6,894 nt of DNA from Chitinophagaceae bacterium (GTDB lineage Bacteria > Bacteroidota > Bacteroidia > Chitinophagales > Chitinophagaceae): contig JAJTCI010000132.1 of the NCBI GenBank assembly GCA_021323155.1, positions 1 through 6,894 of the forward strand, read 5' to 3'. Below are positions 1 to 5,638 of the stretch, piece after piece. A program made the translations under genes and the position numbers. Every line of letters begins with the position of its first letter. Positions within the stretch are counted from its first letter, which is position 1. The notes beneath the pieces were generated by a model that made no database searches, was not told where the DNA came from, and saw only the letters and a list, made by a program, of their open reading frames with translations.

Positions 1-1364
1 TGCTCGCCGCCCATCACCGCGATCTTGGCCGAAGGCCAGGCATAAATGAAACGGGGATCATAGGCTTTGCCGCACATCGCGTAATTACCCGCGCCATAAC
101 TGTTACCAGTGATGATGGTGATCTTCGGTACGACCGAATTGGCAACCGCGTTCACCAGTTTTGCGCCGTCTTTGATGATACCGGAGTGTTCGCTGCGGCT
201 ACCGACCATGAAACCGGTCACATCCTGGATAAACACCAATGGTATTTTCTTCTGGTTGCAATTCATGATGAAACGCGCAGCCTTGTCCGCGCTGTCGTTG
301 TAGATCACGCCACCCAGTTGCATCTCGCCCTTCTTGGTTTTGCTGATCGTGCGCTGGTTGGCAACGATGCCCACTGCCCATCCGTCGATCCGCGCGTAAC
401 CACAGAGTATGCTTTTGCCGTAGTCTTCCTTGAATTGTTCGAAATCCGAATTGTCTACGATGCGTTCAATGATCCCCAACACATCGTAAGGCTTCAGGTT
501 GCCTTCTGACATTACACCATACAGTTCCGCCGGGTCTTTCTTCGGTGCCACGGGTGTGATCCTGTCAAACCCGGCCTGGGGCTGATGACCCAGTTTACTA
601 ATGATCTTCTTCACCTGGTCCAGGCATTCCTGCTCGTTATCGAATTTGTAATCCGCGATGCCGGAGATCTCCGTGTGTGTTACGGCGCCACCAAGCGTCT
701 CATTGTCGATCTCTTCACCGATCGCCGCTTTCACCAGGTAAGGACCGGCGAGATAAATTGATCCATTGCCCTCCACCATCAGAGTTTCGTCGCTCATGAT
801 AGGGAGGTAGGCGCCGCCTGCAACACAGGGCCCCATTACCGCGGCGATCTGTGTGATGCCCATAGCGCTCATCACCGCGTTGTTGCGGAAGATGCGGCCA
901 AAATGTTCTTTGTCGGGAAATATCTCATCCTGCATAGGAAGGAATACACCTGCACTGTCTACAAGGTAGATGACAGGGAGCCTGTTTTCCATTGCGATCT
1001 CCTGCATCCGGAGATTCTTTTTACCCGTAATGGGGAACCAGGCGCCGGCTTTCACCGTTTGATCATTCGCCAGGATCACGCACTGCCTGCCGCTGACATA
1101 ACCAAGCCCGGCTACGGTGCCACCTGCGGGACAACCGCCTTCCGCTTCGTACATCCCGAACCCGGCAAAAGCGCCGATCTCGGTGAATGGCTGGTCCTTA
1201 TCGCAGAGGTATTCTATCCTTTCTCTTGGGGTGAGCTTCTTTTTCTCGCGCTGTTTTTCGATGGCTTTCTTGCCACCGCCCAGCTTTATCTTTTCAAAGT
1301 GTTGCCTGGTCTGGCTGAGGGCCATCTTCATCCAGTCTTCGTTCCTATTGAATTCAATATTCAT
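1..1364 (-). CDS. Acyl-CoA carboxylase, carboxyltransferase (beta) subunit, methylcrotonyl-CoA carboxylase-like; 3' end cut by window edge
   Basis: This subunit transfers the carboxyl group from carboxybiotin to an acyl-CoA in the cytoplasm; in this family it works with a biotin carboxylase/biotin-carrier subunit that is not in the window. Reading the minus strand from 1364 gives 454 uninterrupted codons (beginning MNIEFNRNEDWMK) that continue past base 1. Visible crotonase-fold motifs are LVDSAGVFLPMQDEIFPDKE (about 134-153), the oxyanion-hole region VAGGAYLP (181-188), FLAGP-like YLAGPYLVKAAIGEE (204-218), TGFMVG (383-388), the second oxyanion-hole region GNSYGAGNYAM (420-430) and VMGGE (450-454). 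The order and wording match methylcrotonyl-CoA carboxylase beta better than propionyl-CoA carboxylase beta. Family members are about 530-560 residues, so roughly 80-100 C-terminal residues are missing. The start fits the family's N-terminus and lies 19 bases after a promoter box; no Shine-Dalgarno is visible. A role in leucine or branched-chain acyl-CoA breakdown is inferred; the exact substrate cannot be fixed from this fragment. Confidence 0.94.
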   Translation of the reverse strand, partial: MNIEFNRNEDWMKMALSQTRQHFEKIKLGGGKKAIEKQREKKKLTPRERIEYLCDKDQPFTEIGAFAGFGMYEAEGGCPAGGTVAGLGYVSGRQCVILANDQTVKAGAWFPITGKKNLRMQEIAMENRLPVIYLVDSAGVFLPMQDEIFPDKEHFGRIFRNNAVMSAMGITQIAAVMGPCVAGGAYLPIMSDETLMVEGNGSIYLAGPYLVKAAIGEEIDNETLGGAVTHTEISGIADYKFDNEQECLDQVKKIISKLGHQPQAGFDRITPVAPKKDPAELYGVMSEGNLKPYDVLGIIERIVDNSDFEQFKEDYGKSILCGYARIDGWAVGIVANQRTISKTKKGEMQLGGVIYNDSADKAARFIMNCNQKKIPLVFIQDVTGFMVGSRSEHSGIIKDGAKLVNAVANSVVPKITIITGNSYGAGNYAMCGKAYDPRFIYAWPSAKIAVMGGE

Positions 1365-1383
1365 CAGCAGTTTCGTTAGGCGG

Positions 1384-1391
1384 CAAAGATA
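1384..1391 (-). promoter_or_regulatory. Bacteroidota-type -7 box for the acyl-CoA carboxylase gene
   Basis: The minus strand reads TATCTTTG, an exact match to the TAnnTTTG -7 element used by the primary sigma factor of Bacteroidota. It ends 19 bases before the ATG at 1364, implying a very short leader. I see no convincing TTG -33 element at normal spacing, so the call rests on one motif and its position. Confidence 0.5.
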
Positions 1392-1411
1392 GGGGTTGGA
1401 GCGGTGAGGCG

Positions 1412-1432
1412 GCAGGTAGCAGGCAACAGGTT
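1412..1432. repeat. Degenerate heptamer tandem repeat, three units
   Basis: Three consecutive 7-base units follow the pattern RCAGGYW. The word TAGCAGGC at 1417-1424 recurs at 1479-1486, where it forms part of a hairpin. The region is noncoding, between the carboxylase promoter and the end of the downstream paralog gene. It is too short and too degenerate to be a certain repeat element; chance or decay of a longer simple-sequence repeat are both possible. Confidence 0.35.
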
Positions 1433-1463
1433 GCATCCGCCCAACTACGTCATTCGGACAGGG

Positions 1464-1496
1464 GTTGTAGGCGCCGCTTAGCAGGCGTTGGACAAC
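1464..1496 (-). terminator. Hairpin downstream of the paralog gene pair, possible terminator without a U tract
   Basis: The outer stem pairs GTTGT (1464-1468) with ACAAC (1492-1496). The inner stem pairs CGCCGC (1472-1477) with GCAGGCG (1481-1487), with one bulged A and a TTA loop. On the minus strand it begins 14 bases after the stop codon at 1511, where the end of the receptor/paralog transcript would be expected. The sequence that follows is not U-rich, so intrinsic termination is doubtful. Two G-T wobbles would strengthen the stem only in a plus-strand RNA, and no plus-strand gene is nearby. Confidence 0.3.
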
Positions 1497-1510
1497 AGAC
1501 GTCAAGTTGT

Positions 1511-2215
1511 TTACCGGGCGTCGAGCAATTCGACGAGGCGGATCATGTCGTCATCCTTTTTGAGGTTGAGATCATGTTTGCCGGCAAGTTTGTCAATGGT
1601 GATGCTAAAAGATGGTAAAGCTTTGTCTATACTTTTCCGAGAGGAAGTCACCGGGTGCATTCCATCTTTTACTGAATAAATATACCAGGCGATGTGTGTG
1701 ACAAGCTCCTTGCGTACAGGCATGCCGGTCCCATCCACTTTAAACTCCTGCAGTGTCTTCCTGATCAGTTTAAGAAGATGGATATCATTGCCGCCGGCCA
1801 CCAATTGGTAGTAGGTGTTGGCCGCCTGTTTGTCGATGGCAGGATAACCGGAGCGGAACACCATAAGCGTACTGCTGTCGCCGGGCACATCGTGGTAACT
1901 CACTTCGTATGCGTCATCTATGGCGAATTTCTGCCCGTCCTGGATGAAATTGATCTCGTTGTTGTATGCGTTGAATCGTACCGCTATACTGTCGAACGCC
2001 TTACGGTTTTTCAATACGATGCGCCCAAGCCGAAAGCCATCGGCGATATACGGGGAGCCCGATACGTTCTCCAGGTTGAGTGAATCCGCTTTCTTTTGGA
2101 AGAAATTGTCTACAAAGCCACGCTTCCGCAGGTCTACACCGGCATTGGCCGCGTTGTTCTGTGCAAAGACGGGGATCGCGAAAGCAAGGGCTAATATGAG
2201 GGCCGGGAATTTCAT
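1511..2215 (-). CDS. Exported protein of unknown function, second copy of a tandem paralog pair
   Basis: This 234-residue protein has a signal peptide (residues 1-18, ending PVFA before Q19) and no lipobox, so it is probably periplasmic or surface-associated. It aligns without gaps over its whole length to the upstream neighbour, about 107 of 234 identities by hand count. Shared blocks are ENVxGSPYI (49-57), RFNAY (80-84), VPGDSS (110-115), MVFRSGYP (118-125), AGGNxxHLLKL (140-150), RKE (168-170), KDGM (183-186), RKSIxxALPSF (193-203) and DDMI (222-225) with ELLD at the end. From memory, the GSPY and RFNAY region and the C-terminal DDMIxLxELLD region resemble a widespread family of small exported Bacteroidota proteins without a known role; I cannot name a domain entry. 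The start lies 49 bases after the neighbour's stop and I see no separate promoter box, so it is probably co-transcribed. No catalytic motif is recognisable. Confidence 0.85.
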   Translation of the reverse strand: MKFPALILALAFAIPVFAQNNAANAGVDLRKRGFVDNFFQKKADSLNLENVSGSPYIADGFRLGRIVLKNRKAFDSIAVRFNAYNNEINFIQDGQKFAIDDAYEVSYHDVPGDSSTLMVFRSGYPAIDKQAANTYYQLVAGGNDIHLLKLIRKTLQEFKVDGTGMPVRKELVTHIAWYIYSVKDGMHPVTSSRKSIDKALPSFSITIDKLAGKHDLNLKKDDDMIRLVELLDAR

Positions 2216-2249
2216 AGGTTTAAATTACAATAAATCCCGATACTGTTCC

Positions 2250-2264
2250 CACCGCCCATCGGTG
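2250..2264 (-). other. Small inverted repeat directly after the first paralog's stop codon
   Basis: On the minus strand CACCG and CGGTG (5 bp) flank a 5-base loop, immediately after the TGA at 2265-2267 and before the next gene's start at 2215. It could slightly affect readthrough or mRNA stability between the two paralogs. There is no U tract and the stem is short, so it may be chance. Confidence 0.2.
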
Positions 2265-2969
2265 TCAGAGACCGTCCAGCAATTCCAGCAATGTGATCAT
2301 GTCGTCCTCGTTCTTCGTGTCCAGCGAATGACGGGCAACCAGTGTATCAATGGACTGTGTAAAAGAAGGCAAGGCGCGTTCTATGCTTTTGCGCGTCAGC
2401 TTGATCTCGCGCATACCATCTTTTTCAGTGTATACGAACCAGGTCTCTTTCGGGAGAAATTCCTTCCTGGGCGCGGTACCCGTTCCCGGTACCGGGTAAC
2501 TATGAAGGTTGCGCTGCACCAGTTTCAGCAGGTGAACCTGGTTGCCTCCCGCGAAAAGCTGGTAGAAACTCAGTGGTGTTTGCTGGCTGATGTATGGATA
2601 GCCGGACCGGAAAACCATAAATGAACTGCTGTCACCTGGTACCTCGTAATAACTCACTTCTACCGCGCTATCGATCGTATACACTTCGCCGTTATACAGG
2701 ATGTTGAATTTATTAACGTAAGCATTGAACCTCGCAGGAACGCTGTCGATCACTTTCAAATTTTGCATGATGATACGGGCGGGGCGGTAGCCTGCGGATA
2801 TATAAGGGCTACCGTTTACGTTCTCCAGGGAAACCGGGTCCGCGCGTTGAATGGAGAGGCTTTCCATTAGTGTCCGGCGGGTAAAATCGAAATTGGGTAT
2901 GTCGTGATTCTGTGAAATCGCAGAAAGACTGCAAAGAATTAGGCCAACAGACAGGAAAAGATTTTTCAT
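2265..2969 (-). CDS. Exported protein of unknown function, first copy of a tandem paralog pair
   Basis: This 234-residue protein has a signal peptide (1-19, ending SAIS before Q20); the cysteine at 13 is not in a lipobox. It is the same length as its downstream neighbour and aligns to it end to end without gaps (about 46% identity), the two starts being 754 bases apart. Conservation is weakest in residues 11-40, just after and within the signal peptide, and strongest at VPGDSSxxMVFRSGYP (110-125) and AGGNxxHLLKL (140-150). The likely fold is a compact globular periplasmic protein, since there is no further hydrophobic segment. It starts 53 bases after the TonB-dependent receptor stop, with a -7-like box in that gap, so it may be transcribed both from the receptor promoter and from its own. 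Function is unknown; an accessory role to the receptor is inferred only from position. It should not be called SusD: it is about half that length, has no lipobox, and shows no recognisable SusD motifs. Confidence 0.85.
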   Translation of the reverse strand: MKNLFLSVGLILCSLSAISQNHDIPNFDFTRRTLMESLSIQRADPVSLENVNGSPYISAGYRPARIIMQNLKVIDSVPARFNAYVNKFNILYNGEVYTIDSAVEVSYYEVPGDSSSFMVFRSGYPYISQQTPLSFYQLFAGGNQVHLLKLVQRNLHSYPVPGTGTAPRKEFLPKETWFVYTEKDGMREIKLTRKSIERALPSFTQSIDTLVARHSLDTKNEDDMITLLELLDGL

Positions 2970-2986
2970 GGGGTATGATTCGCGCC

Positions 2987-2994
2987 CAAAATTA
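2987..2994 (-). promoter_or_regulatory. Candidate -7 box for the paralog pair
   Basis: The minus strand reads TAATTTTG, an exact TAnnTTTG match, ending 17 bases before the ATG at 2969. It sits in the 53-base gap after the receptor stop codon. No clear TTG -33 element is seen upstream, so this could be an internal promoter or an A/T-rich coincidence. Confidence 0.4.
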
Positions 2995-3022
2995 TTGGAG
3001 CGTGATCATTCCCCGGGCCATT

Positions 3023-5518
3023 TTACCATTTCGCTACCAGCTTCAGGTTGAGAAGTCTTGGAGTCAGCCGGTTAGGCATTGTAAAAACGTTGTTTGCAAA
3101 ATCTTTTATTAACATATAGCTGATCGTATTCGGCCGGTCGATCAGGTTGAACACTTCGAGGCTGGCCCAGATGCTTTTGAAGTTGCGGAAAGGTGAGTGA
3201 CTCCTGCGATTGCTTTTTTCCGGATCCAGTAGTAACGCACTGAACCCGATGTCTACCCTGATATACGGTTCAATGATCAACGCGTTGCGGTACCGTATGC
3301 TCCCGGGAATATTATAAGGCAGGTTGGATCCATACAGCGTGTTCAGGTATACGCGGAAGTTCTTATTAGTGCTCAGGTAATCCTGGAAGAACATACCGAA
3401 TGTGATCATGCGATCGGTGGGCCGGCGCACATAACCCACGCCGAACGCGGTGCTGTCGACGGGTTTTTGATCCGTAGTTGCCGCGGTGATCACTTCACCG
3501 GCAGCGTTGCGGTACACACGGTAAAAATCGTTCTGCAGGTCTTCTTTTGTTTTCATGAAGCCCATGCTTACCCAACTCTCGGCGTCGGGTACCAGTTCAC
3601 CGAACAGTCTTGCTTCGATGCCGGTGGCGTAAGCTTTGGCCATATTCTCCCCGAAATAACGGAGGCGGACATTGTCAATATCGAACGGTACTACGTCCCA
3701 CATGCCTTTGTAATATGCTTCCGCCTGTATGCGCGCGGGCCGGTTGAACATCTTAAAATTATAATCGGCGCCCAGGCTGAGTTGCCAGCTCTTCTGCGCT
3801 TTAAGATCAGTGTTCACCGTACCGTCATAACGCCTTAGTTCACGATAGAACGGTGGCTGGTGGTATATCCCCGCGGAAGCTTTTACCACCACGTCCTTCG
3901 TCCATCGTTTGGGTACGAAGGAAACGCCCAGGCGCGGCGATAGCAGGAACTCCCTGTTCAGGTCGTTGTAGTTGTAACGCAACCCCGCGTTGAGTATAAA
4001 ATCAGACGAGTCTTTGAACTGGATATTGTCCTGCAGGTAGCCACTCAGCCGCATGATATCGATATTGGTCTTGCCGTTGAGTGTCTTGAACATGGCCAGT
4101 ACGGAAGGATTATAAGGCAGCGAGTACCCCGCGGAATCATTGTATTCCCATTCGTGCAGTTTATCTATGATGCGTTGTTGCTCGATGCTCTGTCCCCATT
4201 GGATAAAGTGCTTTCCAAAATCCATACTGCCCTTGTGTGAAGCATTGAACACTTCGATGTTGAGGCGGTTCCTTGCGTAGTTCTGGAATACGCCCGCGCC
4301 AAGAGGGTTGACGATGAGACCAAAGGTCGACTGGCTGCGATCGAAGTCGCGTTCTCCGAAAAGATAGGCGCCGGTGATGTCAATGTTCTCCTGTTCGTTA
4401 TTGGAAAAACTGCTCACCATCCATTTCAGCGTAAGGTCTTTGTTGGGCGAGTTAGTAGCGGCGAGGCCAAGGAAGCCGGTCTGGTATTCGTCGCGTTCCT
4501 GTCCTTCAAAAAATATATCTACCGCGAGGTTAGCGGTGAAGAAAGGAGAAAAGACGGATGACGATAGTTTGCTCTCTTCCGGGAACAATGTGAATTTAGT
4601 CTGCGACAGGTTGGCCAGCAACTCCACTTCCCATTGTTTGGATACCTGGTAAGTAAGCAGGGCCTGTATGTCGGAGGAGGAAGGGACATAGTTGCCCTTG
4701 GTCTCCTGGCTGCCGAGCAGGTTGCGGTTGCTGCGGTTACGAAGCCCGAGCAGGTAGGTGAATTTTTTCCCGGAGGATATTCCTTCCAGGTGTATGCCTT
4801 GTTCCAGCAGCCCGAAATACGCGGAGCCGCCGAATTGTTTTGGTTTGCGATAACTGATGTCGAGCACCGAACTGAGTTTATCGCCGTAACGCGCCTGGAA
4901 GCCACCGTTATAAAAACGCACGCTCCCGGTAAGATCGGGGTTGATAAAACTCAGGCCTTCCTGTTGCCCGCTGCGTACGAGGTAAGGACGGTAGACTTCG
5001 AAATCATTTACGTAGATAAGGTTCTCGTCATAGCTGCCACCGCGAACGGAGTATTGCGAGGTGAGTTCATTATTGCTGCCTACGAATATCTTGATGAGTT
5101 GTTCGATCCCGGAGACAGGTGAGGGATTGAACTGGGTGCGACTGGGATCGATGGTGATGCGACCGGGTTCTCGCCTGCCTTTGTTGGGATTGACCACGAT
5201 AACGGGGTCAAGCTGGCCGGAGAAGGGCGCGAGTTTTACCGTGATCGTCTCCGCTTCACCGGGACGAAGAAAAAGTGTTTTGCGTGTACTGTTGAATCCT
5301 TCGGCGAAGAAAAGCAATGCCACCTGCCGGTTAACCGGTACGCTGATACTGAAACGGCCTGAATCATTGGTGTTTACGCTAGTACTGCGCCCGATAATGT
5401 TCACGAGTACGCCGGCGAGCGGTTTGTCGTTCTCGTCTACGACCAGTCCGTTCACCACCGCGGTATTCTGCGCAAGTGTAACCAGGGGGAAGCAGATCAG
5501 CAGGAGCAAAAGTCTCAT
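3023..5518 (-). CDS. TonB-dependent outer-membrane receptor with carboxypeptidase-regulatory-like N-terminal domain
   Basis: This 831-residue protein is a predicted gated outer-membrane beta-barrel that would import an unknown ligand using TonB/ExbBD energy. Residues 1-16 are a signal peptide ending VTLA before Q17. Residues about 20-96 form a carboxypeptidase-regulatory-like beta-sandwich (VNGLVVDENDKPLAGVLVNI). DPVIVV at 104-109 is a possible TonB box, by position only. The plug domain lies at about 133-222, with SQYSVRGGSYDENLIYVND (154-172), EVYRPYLVRSGQQEGLSFIN (174-193) and GGFQARYGDKLSSVLDISY (205-223). The rest is the barrel, ending in KLVAKW with a C-terminal aromatic residue as expected for barrel insertion. 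The plug wording matches a conserved Bacteroidota receptor type that, from memory, often stands alone. No SusD partner, sigma factor or anti-sigma gene adjoins it, and there is no extra signalling domain between signal peptide and beta-sandwich. The ATG at 5518 is the only start giving a proper signal peptide. No Shine-Dalgarno is visible. Confidence 0.95.
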   Translation of the reverse strand: MRLLLLLICFPLVTLAQNTAVVNGLVVDENDKPLAGVLVNIIGRSTSVNTNDSGRFSISVPVNRQVALLFFAEGFNSTRKTLFLRPGEAETITVKLAPFSGQLDPVIVVNPNKGRREPGRITIDPSRTQFNPSPVSGIEQLIKIFVGSNNELTSQYSVRGGSYDENLIYVNDFEVYRPYLVRSGQQEGLSFINPDLTGSVRFYNGGFQARYGDKLSSVLDISYRKPKQFGGSAYFGLLEQGIHLEGISSGKKFTYLLGLRNRSNRNLLGSQETKGNYVPSSSDIQALLTYQVSKQWEVELLANLSQTKFTLFPEESKLSSSVFSPFFTANLAVDIFFEGQERDEYQTGFLGLAATNSPNKDLTLKWMVSSFSNNEQENIDITGAYLFGERDFDRSQSTFGLIVNPLGAGVFQNYARNRLNIEVFNASHKGSMDFGKHFIQWGQSIEQQRIIDKLHEWEYNDSAGYSLPYNPSVLAMFKTLNGKTNIDIMRLSGYLQDNIQFKDSSDFILNAGLRYNYNDLNREFLLSPRLGVSFVPKRWTKDVVVKASAGIYHQPPFYRELRRYDGTVNTDLKAQKSWQLSLGADYNFKMFNRPARIQAEAYYKGMWDVVPFDIDNVRLRYFGENMAKAYATGIEARLFGELVPDAESWVSMGFMKTKEDLQNDFYRVYRNAAGEVITAATTDQKPVDSTAFGVGYVRRPTDRMITFGMFFQDYLSTNKNFRVYLNTLYGSNLPYNIPGSIRYRNALIIEPYIRVDIGFSALLLDPEKSNRRSHSPFRNFKSIWASLEVFNLIDRPNTISYMLIKDFANNVFTMPNRLTPRLLNLKLVAKW

Positions 5519-5638
5519 GAAAACAGGTTGGCTTACAATTTAAGTATAGAAGGTAAAACTAAGCCTTATTAAATTATTGAGATCAGGGCAGATTAATGGC
5601 GATAAAGTGTAATATTTGTGTCCTCTAAAAATTGTACT
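5519..5638. promoter_or_regulatory. Divergent intergenic region between the receptor and the T9SS cargo gene
   Basis: This A/T-rich 120-base gap must hold the promoters of both divergent genes. On the plus strand AATATTTG (5611-5618) is one mismatch from TAnnTTTG and ends 20 bases before the ATG at 5639, matching the spacing at the carboxylase gene. On the minus strand the best candidate is TAAATTG (5536-5542), 17 bases before the receptor ATG, but it is a poor match. I see no -33 element, riboswitch or clear operator palindrome. Confidence 0.5.
5611..5618 (+). promoter_or_regulatory. Candidate -7 box for the T9SS cargo gene
   Basis: AATATTTG differs from TAnnTTTG only at its first base and lies 20 bases before the start codon, implying a short A/T-rich leader. 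No -33 TTG is found at 17-23 bases upstream. Confidence 0.35.

Noticed and set aside
903..1379. Plus-strand open frame of 158 codons opposite the carboxylase gene
   Set aside because: It is antisense to a clearly conserved carboxyltransferase, has no recognisable domain, and its composition is that of a complementary-strand shadow.
1424..1435. Perfect inverted repeat GCAAC/GTTGC as an operator or hairpin
   Set aside because: The arms are 5 bases with a 2-base centre, too short for a stable hairpin, and it arises from the heptamer-like repeats.
1694..2624. Plus-strand open frames (1694-2083 and 1920-2624) opposite the paralog genes, one also 234 codons long
   Set aside because: They are antisense to the conserved paralogs and the equal length is coincidence; no signal peptide, domain or upstream promoter box supports them.
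2970..5518. SusC/SusD polysaccharide-utilisation locus
   Set aside because: The receptor has the common N-terminal extension but no SusD, glycoside hydrolase or sensor gene follows, and the small neighbours do not look like SusD.
4374..5543. Several plus-strand open frames of 90-160 codons opposite the receptor gene
   Set aside because: They overlap the well-supported receptor throughout and encode low-quality sequence without motifs.
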